IMG/VR virus record: IMGVR_UViG_3300030202_003006 | Span: 1 to 62,781 of that record | From: a virus | Reading direction: 5' to 3' (one strand) | DNA: 62,781 nt | Shown here: positions 8,230 through 16,394 of the stretch, piece after piece | How the letters are laid out: every line of letters begins with the position of its first letter | How positions within the stretch are numbered: position 1 is the stretch's first letter | Position numbers and translations under genes: made by a program | Notes under the pieces: generated by a model | The model's input: only the letters and a program-made list of their open reading frames with translations | Told to the model about the DNA's origin: nothing | Databases searched by the model: none

Positions 8230-9283
8230 AAAAAACTTAATCAAAAAATTTGTAAATGAAGGGTTCTCTCACAGAACCCTATCTTTGTTTTCAGACGAAC
8301 AACTAAACCAGTTAAGTAAAAAATTATTCAACGAAGCTGAAACAAGTACAGTAAAAAAGACAACATATACTAAATCAGAAGTGGATAAAATGAAGCAGGA
8401 TGATGGTGGGTTAAAGGTTGATGGGACAGTAACACCTAATGACGATGGCTCTGTGACAGTAACTACGAATGAAGAATATGAAACAGAAGAAGAAAAAGAT
8501 ATAGAGACTGATGACACTGGTAACCCAGATGTGGATATTGATGGGACACCACTATTAAGGGAAAAAGAAGTAGAGGAAGACTTCGCCTCTAAAGCTCAAC
8601 AAAGATATCTTTACGCTGTTAATCCCGCAGCAGCTGAAAAATTAGCTTCTAAAATGACCAAAAAAGATTATGAAAATTTACCAGAAAAAGTAGACGAACA
8701 AAAAATATTAGAAGATTGGATTACTTCTTTGGTAGAAACTCATGAAAGACCAACTATAACAAAATCAAATTTCTTAAAAACAATTAAAGAATATGTAAAC
8801 CCTGATATTGAAAGTAATCCAGACAATCCATTTACACTTACTACTGCCCCACAACAAAGTTCGTTTGATATGGTAGTTAGTATAGGTAACGAAATGATTC
8901 CACCAATGGAGGTAAAAATAGATAATTTTGATGATAGTGGTCATTTAAATGGGTATTTAAAATCAGATGAATCAGATAAGATTATAGATTTAAATATATG
9001 TCCTGCAGGTGATATTAAACTAGATGGTAATCCATTAGGTCTAGTGGAACTGAGTGAAACAGATAGAGATGATGACGGTGAGTACATAGGTGCACCAGAA
9101 GCCACTACAGCACCTGTAAAAACACCTACTATCGCCCCAACCAAACCAGGTGAAAAGAAAAGAAGAGGTCCTTTTGAAAGACCTAAAACAAAACCAAAAC
9201 CTAAAGCTGGAGGTAATGAATCACCATTACCAGATTGGTTAAAATCAACTAATTTAGGTAAAGCACTAACACAACATGGCTAA
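8219..9283 (+). CDS. Unknown 354-aa protein with Pro/Lys-rich C-terminus
   Basis: Not recognised. The N-terminal 40 residues form a predicted helix (LNRKNLIKKFVNEGFSHRTL, then LSDEQLNQLSKKLFNEAE-like text), resembling short N-terminal helices of other proteins in this window. It is followed by a Thr/Asp-rich linker and a central domain, DFASKAQQRYLYAVNPAAAE (residues 121-140), of a kind I associate with small phage proteins. The C-terminal 70 residues are Pro/Lys-rich (KPGEKKRRGPFERPKTKPKP), suggesting nucleic-acid contact or disorder. It overlaps genes on both sides (11 and 8 bases). A virion or head-interior role is inferred from position only. Confidence 0.6.
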   Translation: MLNRKNLIKKFVNEGFSHRTLSLFSDEQLNQLSKKLFNEAETSTVKKTTYTKSEVDKMKQDDGGLKVDGTVTPNDDGSVTVTTNEEYETEEEKDIETDDTGNPDVDIDGTPLLREKEVEEDFASKAQQRYLYAVNPAAAEKLASKMTKKDYENLPEKVDEQKILEDWITSLVETHERPTITKSNFLKTIKEYVNPDIESNPDNPFTLTTAPQQSSFDMVVSIGNEMIPPMEVKIDNFDDSGHLNGYLKSDESDKIIDLNICPAGDIKLDGNPLGLVELSETDRDDDGEYIGAPEATTAPVKTPTIAPTKPGEKKRRGPFERPKTKPKPKAGGNESPLPDWLKSTNLGKALTQHG

Positions 9284-10598
9284 GAAAAAACTTAATGAAG
9301 CACCACCTATTGATTATGGTGATGGTAGAGAAAGAATGTCACCCGACATTGAACGTAAATTAAGGTCACAAGACCACCCATTAGGTGGACATCAAGCATT
9401 TCCAGATGTAGATGGAGATGGTATTCCCGATAATTTTGAAGAACTAATCGCATCACAAAGATTTAAAGATGTAGTACAAAAAGTAAAAGATGCTACGGGG
9501 GTAGAAAACATAGACCCACAAACATTTATGTCTTTACAACCTATGTTAATGCAAGCAGCAAGAAGAATTTTGGAAATAGAATCCCAAAACAGAGAAACTT
9601 TAGAGAATTTAGCTGTAGAATTAGTGGTGGATGAAATGGGTATACCTGAAGGAGACTTACAATTTGATGCAAAACTAGAAAAACCAGATACTTCTGGTAT
9701 GCAAACAAAACCACCAAAAAAGAAGAAAAAAGAACCAGAATTTCCTAATTTTGAAATTGAGGATGAGGCAGCTAAACGATTACAAAAATTAGATTTAGAA
9801 AAACAAAAAAGAAGATTTATAAATTCTTTAATACAAGGTTCAGCAAAGAAAGCTCATTATATGTACCATTTGGTTAATGAAAAACTAAATGAAATTAACC
9901 CTGATTTAGTGGGTTTATATTCCATAGTTATGTCAGTAAATGATTTATTATATTGGGTAATGCCTGACATGGAAGGTATGATTGGTAGTGGTGGAGCAGA
10001 ATCTGCAATGGCTGGAAAAGAAGAACTAGACTTAGAAACTGACCCACCAACAATAAAAGCTACCGGGTTAATGTTCCCTATTTTAGTACATGAATTATAT
10101 AAAGGAGTGATGGAGTATATATCAGCTCATGGATTACCATCCGACCCAGAAATGGCTGATGAGGTGATAGGTATGGAAGATACTTTACCAGCAGAAGTGT
10201 GGGATTTAAGATTAGGACCAGTAATTTGGGAAAAATTTTTAGAGGTATACCCAGATAACTTTTTTGATATGGAGGAACAAAAAAGAATTAAAAATTATTT
10301 TTATTTTAAGTTTGTAAGTTTAGAAGCTGAAGAATTTTTAACACTAGCTAAAGAAATACTATCAGGTACTCAAAAAGGTAAAGACCAGGTTAAAAAAATG
10401 ATTGATGATATCGTCAAACAATTAAAACAAGAAGATTATGAGGATGTTTCCGGAGAGGTTACTCAATCAGAACCACCACAAATAGACCAACCAGAATCTA
10501 GAGAAGAATTAGATGTTGATGTTATATTAGATAAAATCAATAAAACAGGTATGGATTCTTTAACACAAGCAGAAAAAGACTTTTTATATAACTTGTAA
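9276..10598 (+). CDS. Unknown 440-aa protein with a calcium-binding-type loop
   Basis: Not recognised as a whole. Near the N-terminus, DVDGDGIPDNFEE (residues 44-56) is a textbook Asp-rich calcium loop of the EF-hand, dockerin or thrombospondin-3 type. A Lys-rich patch (KPPKKKKKEPEF, about 147-158) follows, then a mostly helical body and an acidic tail. It starts inside the end of the previous gene (8-base overlap) and is the last gene before the terminase, separated by a late-type promoter. In T4 the small terminase precedes gp17, but this protein is much larger and I see no evidence for that role. Confidence 0.6.
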   Translation: MAKKKLNEAPPIDYGDGRERMSPDIERKLRSQDHPLGGHQAFPDVDGDGIPDNFEELIASQRFKDVVQKVKDATGVENIDPQTFMSLQPMLMQAARRILEIESQNRETLENLAVELVVDEMGIPEGDLQFDAKLEKPDTSGMQTKPPKKKKKEPEFPNFEIEDEAAKRLQKLDLEKQKRRFINSLIQGSAKKAHYMYHLVNEKLNEINPDLVGLYSIVMSVNDLLYWVMPDMEGMIGSGGAESAMAGKEELDLETDPPTIKATGLMFPILVHELYKGVMEYISAHGLPSDPEMADEVIGMEDTLPAEVWDLRLGPVIWEKFLEVYPDNFFDMEEQKRIKNYFYFKFVSLEAEEFLTLAKEILSGTQKGKDQVKKMIDDIVKQLKQEDYEDVSGEVTQSEPPQIDQPESREELDVDVILDKINKTGMDSLTQAEKDFLYNL

Positions 10599-10617
10599 AG
10601 GGTTAATAATTTTCCGA

Positions 10618-10625
10618 TATTTATA
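10618..10625 (+). promoter_or_regulatory. Putative late promoter box TATTTATA
   Basis: The box ends 4 nt before the terminase ATG at 10630, the same close spacing as at 5413 and 54051. Confidence 0.5.
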
Positions 10626-10629
10626 GCAT

Positions 10630-12369
10630 ATGACACAAGAAGAGTTAATAAAAGAATATGCTAGGTGTTTACAGGATACAAATTATGCAATAAAAACTTA
10701 TTTAGAAACTTACGACAATACACAATCTAGATATGTACCTTTTAATTTGTTTCCGGAACAAGAAATGATGTTATCTAATTTTGATAATTATAATGATAAC
10801 ATTACTAAAAAATATAGACAAGCGGGTGTATCTACCGCTACCGCAGCCTGGGTATCTAAAAAACTCCAATTCGCTTCAAAAAGTAAACCAGAAAAAATAC
10901 TTATAATCGCAAATAAATTAGATACAGCTTCAGAGTTTGCTAATAAAGTGAGGGGGTTTTTAAATCAATGGCCAGACTGGATTAATGTTGGATTCTCTAA
11001 AGAAAAAGATTCACAAAAACACTTTAAACTAAATAATGGTTGTGAAGTTAAAGCAGTTGCAACTTCTGTCGATGCTCTTAGAGGGTACACCCCAACAATT
11101 CTTATTTTTGATGAAGCTGCTTATATTGAAGCGGGTGATGATTTTTGGGCTGCATGTATGGCCTCACTCTCTACTGGTGGTAAAGTTATAGTAATATCCA
11201 CACCAAATGGATATGATAAAATATATTATGAAATCTATGAACAATCTATTAAGGGTTTAAATAGTTTTCATATTTCAGAATTACATTGGGAAAACGACCC
11301 AAGATTTACAAAAGACCTTTTTTGGGTTAAAACAAAAGACATAGTTCATTTTTTACTTAATAGAGAAGATTACAAAGAAAGTGAGTTTCTACACGAAAAA
11401 GAATTGGATAAATTCGACGAGTTAATTAAAAAAGGGTATAAACCTTGTTCATCTTGGTTTGAAAGTATGGTTAAAAAACTTAAGTACGATAGAAGAAAGG
11501 TTTCACAAGAATTAGAAAGTGCTTTTTTAGGGTCCGGTGATAACGTAATACCCGTAGAAACAATAGAACAAATTAAAGATTTACACATTCTTGAACCAGA
11601 AGAAATGTTTGTCGGTAATCAGATGTGGATATGGGAAAAACCAATAGAAGGGCATAGATACATCTTGGGGTGTGATGTAAGTAGAGGTGATTCGGAAGAT
11701 TTTACTTCTATTGTTATAATAGATTTCGACGAAAGAAGACAAGTAGCGGAATATTTAGGTAAAATACCACCTGATTTAGCTGCTGATATTGTATATAAAT
11801 GGGGTACAATATATAAAGCATATGTGGTAATTGATATTACTGGTGGTATGGGTGTAGCTACCTCTAGGAAATTACAAGAATTGGGATATAAAGATTTATA
11901 TGTTGAAGGTACTAATACGGCTAATAAATGGAAGTACAACCCTAACTCTGCTGATAAAATACCAGGACTAGCGTTTAATAATAAGAGAACACAAATTGTA
12001 GCCTCTTTTGAAGAAGCCCTAAGACATAAATTTATTATAAGGTCAAAAAGATTACTTAATGAGTTATATACATTTGTGTATATAAATGGTAAAGCTAACC
12101 ATATGAAGGGAAAACACGATGATTTAATTATGGCTATAGCTATGGCTATTTATGTGGGTGAACACTCTTTTTCACAATTACAAAAAGCAGATGCACTAAC
12201 AAAAGCAATGTTGAATAGTTGGACTACTGATGGTGAAACAAACGATAAAACCCCTTCACACAGACAACCACAACAAAATAAACCGTTATTTGGTATTCCA
12301 GGTAACACAAGTAATGACCAAAAAAGTATGTATAAAGAGTATGGTTGGTTATTTGGCAAAGTAAAATAA
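10630..12369 (+). CDS. 17: Terminase large subunit (T4 gp17-like)
   Basis: DNA-packaging motor ATPase and nuclease. The ATPase half has a deviant Walker A, RQAGVSTA (63-70), where T4 gp17 has RQLGKTT; Lys60/Lys61 just upstream may substitute. Walker B is ILIFDEA (Asp161, Glu162), and the coupling motif is VISTPNG (188-194). The RNase H-like nuclease half starts with LGCDVSRGDSEDF (about 346-358) and ends with KGKHDDLIMAIAMA. The length (579) is close to T4 gp17 (610). The portal follows directly, unlike T4, where sheath and tube genes lie between. Confidence is high from motifs and gene order. Confidence 0.95.
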   Translation: MTQEELIKEYARCLQDTNYAIKTYLETYDNTQSRYVPFNLFPEQEMMLSNFDNYNDNITKKYRQAGVSTATAAWVSKKLQFASKSKPEKILIIANKLDTASEFANKVRGFLNQWPDWINVGFSKEKDSQKHFKLNNGCEVKAVATSVDALRGYTPTILIFDEAAYIEAGDDFWAACMASLSTGGKVIVISTPNGYDKIYYEIYEQSIKGLNSFHISELHWENDPRFTKDLFWVKTKDIVHFLLNREDYKESEFLHEKELDKFDELIKKGYKPCSSWFESMVKKLKYDRRKVSQELESAFLGSGDNVIPVETIEQIKDLHILEPEEMFVGNQMWIWEKPIEGHRYILGCDVSRGDSEDFTSIVIIDFDERRQVAEYLGKIPPDLAADIVYKWGTIYKAYVVIDITGGMGVATSRKLQELGYKDLYVEGTNTANKWKYNPNSADKIPGLAFNNKRTQIVASFEEALRHKFIIRSKRLLNELYTFVYINGKANHMKGKHDDLIMAIAMAIYVGEHSFSQLQKADALTKAMLNSWTTDGETNDKTPSHRQPQQNKPLFGIPGNTSNDQKSMYKEYGWLFGKVK

Positions 12370-12381
12370 GAAATAATTTAC

Positions 12382-12389
12382 TATTTATA
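12382..12389 (+). promoter_or_regulatory. Putative late promoter box TATTTATA
   Basis: It lies 24 nt before the portal ATG and is followed by AATATAAT; the extended form TATTTATAATA recurs at 16325, 19901 and 56669. Confidence 0.5.
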
Positions 12390-12413
12390 ATATAATTTCT
12401 ATTATTAAAGAAA

Positions 12414-14249
12414 ATGGCAGATTTAACAATATATCAAAGACTAGGAAAATTATTTGGGACGGGAGGACCAACTAGGAAAGAACCCTCATACCAAAAATTT
12501 AAATTGGGTTCTAAAGAAATCCTTAAGACAGACAATAAGGCAGAATTTGACCAACAAAAGTTGCAAATGCAACAATCATTGTATCTATCAAACCAATGGC
12601 AAAAGATAGATAATGAATTATATACAAAATCTATTTACTACGAACCAACTAGATTAGCATCATATTATGATTATGAATCTATGGAGTTTACGCCGGAAAT
12701 TTCTGCAGCATTAGATATATACTCAGAAGAATGTACCACACCATCTGAAAAAGGTTACATGTTGTCTATATTTTCAGAGTCAACAAGAATCAAGTCAATT
12801 CTAGGTGACCTATTTAACAACATTCTAGATATTAACACTAATTTACCAATGTGGATTCGTAATACTTGTAAATATGGTGATAATTTTGTCTACCTTAAAA
12901 TAGACCCAGAAAAAGGAATAATGGGTTGTAATCAATTACCTAATATTGAAATTGAAAGAACTGAAGGACATAGTTACTTAAACCAAATGAATTCATCTGA
13001 AGACGACTCAGAAAATAAAATAGAATTTAAATGGAAAGAAAAAGATATGACATTTAATAATTGGGAAATGGCACATTTCAGATTATTAGGTGATGATAGA
13101 AGATTACCTTATGGTACCTCTATGTTGGAAAAAGCAAGAAGAATATGGAAACAATTACTATTATCTGAAGATGCTATGTTAGTTTACAGAACTTCTAGAG
13201 CACCAGAAAGAAGAGTTTTTAAAGTATTTGTGGGTAATATGGATGATAAAGATGTTGAAGCTTATATACAAAAAGTAGCTAATAAATTTAAAAGAGACCC
13301 GGTCGTAGACCCAAATAATGGAAATGTTGATTTAAGAATGAATCAAATGGCAGTAGACCAAGATTATTTTATACCGGTAAGAGACCAGGCAGCTCCTAGT
13401 CCTATAGATACTTTACCGGGAGCAACTAACTTAAGTGAAATAGCGGATATCGAATATATACAGAAAAAACTACTAGCATCATTAAGAATACCAAAGGCTT
13501 TTTTAGGTTTTGAAGAAGTAGTGGGTGAAGGTAAAAATTTAGCTCTATTAGATATTAGATTTGCTAGAACTATAAATAGAATACAAAAAGCTATTATACA
13601 AGAGTTAAACAAAATAGCCATTATTCATTTATACGTATTAGGTTTTGAGGATGAAATTGAAAATTTTTCACTAGGATTGACAAACCCATCTAGTCAGGCA
13701 GATTTATTAAAATTAGAACAATGGCAACAAAAAATAACTTTATATAAAGATGCGGTTGGTGACCCAGGTAGTGGAATAGCACCAGTTTCAGCAACATGGG
13801 CTAAAAAGTTTATTTTAGGTATGAGCGACGAAGAAATTAAACTAGACCTTCAACAACAAAGGTTTGAAAAAGCTGTGTCTAAAGAATTAGAAGGTACACC
13901 AGAAGTAATAAAGAAAACTGGTTTATTTAATACGGTAGATAAATTATATGGTGAACCAGCTACTGAAGATACAGGTACTGAAGATGCTGAGGATGAACCA
14001 GGTTTAGATGCTGGAAGTGAGGCTGTAGCTGATTTTGATATGGGGGGTCCAGAAACTGAAGAACCGGGAGGTGGTGATGAGGTAACAGAACCAGTACCAG
14101 CAGCAGAAGGGTTTAATACCGAAAGAGGATTACCACTAATAATGGAAGAAAAAGGTTTATCAAAAGACGGACTAGAAAAATTATTTAGTAAGAATAAAAA
14201 AACAATCGACTCAATTAATAAAGAAGTAGACTCCTTATTAGATAAATAA
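12414..14249 (+). CDS. 20: Portal vertex protein (T4 gp20-like)
   Basis: Dodecameric ring at the special head vertex through which DNA is packaged and to which the neck attaches. Family-typical segments are YYEPTRLASYYDYESMEFTP (about 74-93), ALDIYSEECT, the stretch around WIRNTCKYGDNFVYLKI, the region RLPYGTSMLEKARRIWKQL, and the stem around KKLLASLRIPKAFLGFEE. At 611 residues it is somewhat longer than T4 gp20 (524) because of an acidic, Gly/Glu-rich C-terminus (residues about 515-580). It lies between the terminase and the prohead protease, as expected. Confidence 0.93.
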   Translation: MADLTIYQRLGKLFGTGGPTRKEPSYQKFKLGSKEILKTDNKAEFDQQKLQMQQSLYLSNQWQKIDNELYTKSIYYEPTRLASYYDYESMEFTPEISAALDIYSEECTTPSEKGYMLSIFSESTRIKSILGDLFNNILDINTNLPMWIRNTCKYGDNFVYLKIDPEKGIMGCNQLPNIEIERTEGHSYLNQMNSSEDDSENKIEFKWKEKDMTFNNWEMAHFRLLGDDRRLPYGTSMLEKARRIWKQLLLSEDAMLVYRTSRAPERRVFKVFVGNMDDKDVEAYIQKVANKFKRDPVVDPNNGNVDLRMNQMAVDQDYFIPVRDQAAPSPIDTLPGATNLSEIADIEYIQKKLLASLRIPKAFLGFEEVVGEGKNLALLDIRFARTINRIQKAIIQELNKIAIIHLYVLGFEDEIENFSLGLTNPSSQADLLKLEQWQQKITLYKDAVGDPGSGIAPVSATWAKKFILGMSDEEIKLDLQQQRFEKAVSKELEGTPEVIKKTGLFNTVDKLYGEPATEDTGTEDAEDEPGLDAGSEAVADFDMGGPETEEPGGGDEVTEPVPAAEGFNTERGLPLIMEEKGLSKDGLEKLFSKNKKTIDSINKEVDSLLDK

Positions 14250-14252
14250 GTA

Positions 14253-14260
14253 TATTTATT
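14253..14260 (+). promoter_or_regulatory. Possible late promoter box, variant TATTTATT
   Basis: One-base variant of TATTTATA, 13 nt before the ATG at 14274; weak on its own. Confidence 0.3.
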
Positions 14261-14273
14261 ATAAAAAGAAACT

Positions 14274-15017
14274 ATGAAAGGATTCGCGTATTATAAAAAT
14301 AGCATAGACAGTATTTTAGAAAATTCTTACAAAGATAAGAATAAATTTAAGAAAAATTTATCAGTGATTATGGGTAGTATGAAATATTCTAAAACCCTAA
14401 GTGAATTTTTTATTCTATATAATGATGTCGCTAGTAAAAGACTTACAGAAACTAAAGATTCGGAAGTTTATATAACAGAAACAACCACATATCTTAGAGA
14501 GAAAAAAGACAAACTAAATAAAGTATTGCCAGTTTTAGATAAGATTATTTCTAGTAGAAAAGAAATTTGTGAAAATAGAGTAAACGAAATATATGATAAT
14601 TTGGATAATATAATTTTTAATGATAGTATTAAAAATATTGAGAGTATTATAGAATCTAAAAAAATATTAACTAAAAATATGTTAAAAGAAGAGGGAGAAA
14701 AATTAGGTAAAACTATAAACCCAAAGGTACTTTCTCACGTACTATCTAAAAATTATGGTAAAGCTTATAATGAAAAATTAAGTGAGTCACAAAAAGAAAT
14801 CCTTAAAAATACTATATTAATGACTGAAAGTAATTTAGAAAATGAATTCACTAATATTAAAGATATAGTATTAACTAAATTAAATTCTTTAATAAAAGAA
14901 TCTAAAGATGATAATTTAATAGTTAAATTAGTAGAGACTAAAAACAAAATTACCACCTTAAAAACTTCTAAAAAATCTTATATTCAGGTTAGGGGCCTCT
15001 TAGAGGACTTGAACTAA
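14274..15017 (+). CDS. Unknown Lys/Glu-rich helical protein in the prohead-core position
   Basis: No family recognised. The 247 residues are almost entirely charged helix (KDKNKFKKNLSVIMGSMKY, RLTETKDSEVYITETTTYL, KEEGEKLGKTINPKVLSHVL). Lying between portal and prohead protease, it occupies the place of T4 genes 67 and 68, whose products are small prohead core proteins cleaved by gp21. A core role is therefore plausible but is inferred from position, not sequence. Several (I/L)-x-E tripeptides could serve as protease sites. Confidence 0.65.
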   Translation: MKGFAYYKNSIDSILENSYKDKNKFKKNLSVIMGSMKYSKTLSEFFILYNDVASKRLTETKDSEVYITETTTYLREKKDKLNKVLPVLDKIISSRKEICENRVNEIYDNLDNIIFNDSIKNIESIIESKKILTKNMLKEEGEKLGKTINPKVLSHVLSKNYGKAYNEKLSESQKEILKNTILMTESNLENEFTNIKDIVLTKLNSLIKESKDDNLIVKLVETKNKITTLKTSKKSYIQVRGLLEDLN

Positions 15018-15058
15018 AACACTCTATTTTTTATATTTAACTAGTAAACTTAATTATT

Positions 15059-15496
15059 ATGTTAAAACAAGGTAGAGAGATAAAAATAGACATTTCAGAC
15101 TTATTCAAAACATCATATGGTACTGTAGATGTTACAAAATTAAAATCAATTTTTTTAAATGTTTCTAGTTGGGTGGAGCCAATTAATGAATCTAGTAATT
15201 GGTCTGTCCCTGTAAATAGAATTAAAAGTAAAATAAAAAAATCACTACACAACCAACTAGTCAGTACCCCATTTAAAGATAAGGCTATAATAGATTTAGA
15301 TTTAAGAACTAGTGGTATAAGAAAAGGTAAAAGAAGTTTTATGAGATGTGAGGTTACCTTATTTCTAGACAGTAAAAGAAAAATAGATTTAAGGTCTTTA
15401 GAAATGTCACACTCTATAAATAAGATAACTAATAACATTATTAAAGAGTCTTTACTATCCTCACAAACTTTTAAATTCTACAATAGTAAGAAATAA
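15059..15496 (+). CDS. Unknown 145-aa basic protein
   Basis: Not recognised. A compact alpha/beta protein (ISDLFKTSYGTVDVTKLKSI, then GIRKGKRSFMRCEVTLFLDS), net basic, with no membrane segment. It lies between portal and prohead protease and is followed by a terminator, so it belongs to the head module; whether it is a core protein, chaperone or vertex component cannot be told. No late-type box immediately precedes it, so it probably shares the portal transcript. Confidence 0.65.
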   Translation: MLKQGREIKIDISDLFKTSYGTVDVTKLKSIFLNVSSWVEPINESSNWSVPVNRIKSKIKKSLHNQLVSTPFKDKAIIDLDLRTSGIRKGKRSFMRCEVTLFLDSKRKIDLRSLEMSHSINKITNNIIKESLLSSQTFKFYNSKK

Positions 15497-15521
15497 AACA
15501 AAAATATTCTCAAACTATAAT

Positions 15522-15543
15522 AAAAACCCTTAGGGGTTTTTTT
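15522..15543 (+). terminator. Rho-independent terminator
   Basis: Stem AAAAACCC (15522-15529) with GGGTTTTT (15534-15541), 4-nt loop TTAG, then a T run. It is followed at once by two late-type boxes for the prohead protease. Confidence 0.7.
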
Positions 15544-15554
15544 ATTTATATTCA

Positions 15555-15562
15555 TATTTATA
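15555..15562 (+). promoter_or_regulatory. Putative late promoter box TATTTATA (one of a tandem pair)
   Basis: It lies 13 nt before the prohead protease ATG; a second copy lies at 15543-15550, overlapping the terminator T run. Confidence 0.5.
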
Positions 15563-15575
15563 GTAAAAGTAATCT

Positions 15576-16277
15576 ATGAGAGTTTTAGAAGCCAGAGAAT
15601 GTGGGCATGGTATATTAGTTGAACAAGATGGGTATATTTCACCTGATGATAATAAATCTATTATTAAAGAAATGAAGGAAGGAAATCTTGGTAGTGAAAT
15701 ATACATGAACGCGATTTTACAAAAATATGATACACCTAATAGAAACGGTAGGATTTATCCCGAACATATTTTAAGAAGAGAAAATGAAAGATATCAAGAA
15801 ATCATAAATAAAGGTGGAGCTATTTCAGAACTTAATCACCCAGAGTCATCTCTTATAGATTTAGATAGAGCATCTCATATAATCACAGAAACATGGTGGG
15901 ATGGTAATAGACTTATAGGTAAATTAAAATTATTAACTTCACCGGGATACATAAACGAAGGTGTAATATCTTGCGTTGGTGATATGGCAGCTAATTTATT
16001 AAGACAGGGTGTTACTCTAGGTATTTCTTCTAGGGGTGTTGGTTCTCTAACAAAAAAGGGTGAGTATAATGAAGTACAAGAGGATTTTGAATTAATTTGT
16101 TTTGATTTAGTATCGTCACCGTCTACTCCAGGGTCTTATTTATTTAAGGAAGATGAAAATGCGGATAGTGTAGACGAACCTAATGGTGTTGTAGAATCAT
16201 CCAAAAACACCCAACCTACTGGTTTGGACAAATCAATTTCTCTAATGTCTAGATTAGACAACTTTCTAAATAGATAA
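15576..16277 (+). CDS. 21: Prohead core protease (T4 gp21-like)
   Basis: Serine protease (peptidase family S80 type) that sits inside the prohead and cleaves core and shell proteins after (L/I)-x-E during maturation. Visible: RNGRIYPEHIL (57-67), the catalytic His88 in ISELNHPESS, and a Ser in GISSRGVG (Ser151 or Ser152), at spacing like T4 gp21. The 233-residue length is near T4 gp21 (212). It lies directly before scaffold and major capsid genes as in T4. The likely cut site in the major capsid protein is described there. Confidence 0.93.
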   Translation: MRVLEARECGHGILVEQDGYISPDDNKSIIKEMKEGNLGSEIYMNAILQKYDTPNRNGRIYPEHILRRENERYQEIINKGGAISELNHPESSLIDLDRASHIITETWWDGNRLIGKLKLLTSPGYINEGVISCVGDMAANLLRQGVTLGISSRGVGSLTKKGEYNEVQEDFELICFDLVSSPSTPGSYLFKEDENADSVDEPNGVVESSKNTQPTGLDKSISLMSRLDNFLNR

Positions 16278-16311
16278 AATCCCCACTAAAAACCCCCAAA
16301 TAAGGATTTTT
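16276..16311 (+). terminator. Weak hairpin after the prohead protease gene
   Basis: AAAATCC and GGATTTT arms flank a long (about 22-nt) C/A-rich loop, followed by a T-rich end. It might be a weak or partial terminator. The rest of the 117-base gap up to 16394 holds the late-type box at 16325 and an A-rich leader. Confidence 0.3.
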
Positions 16312-16324
16312 TACAATACCAATA

Positions 16325-16332
16325 TATTTATA
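16325..16332 (+). promoter_or_regulatory. Putative late promoter box TATTTATA for scaffold/capsid genes
   Basis: The extended form TATTTATAATAAAA lies 62 nt before the GTG start of the scaffold gene and would drive scaffold and major capsid expression. Confidence 0.5.
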
Positions 16333-16394
16333 ATAAAACTACTTGCGTGGTGCAGGATAGTTTTGTAATAAACTTATAAAAAAAATAAAAAAAC

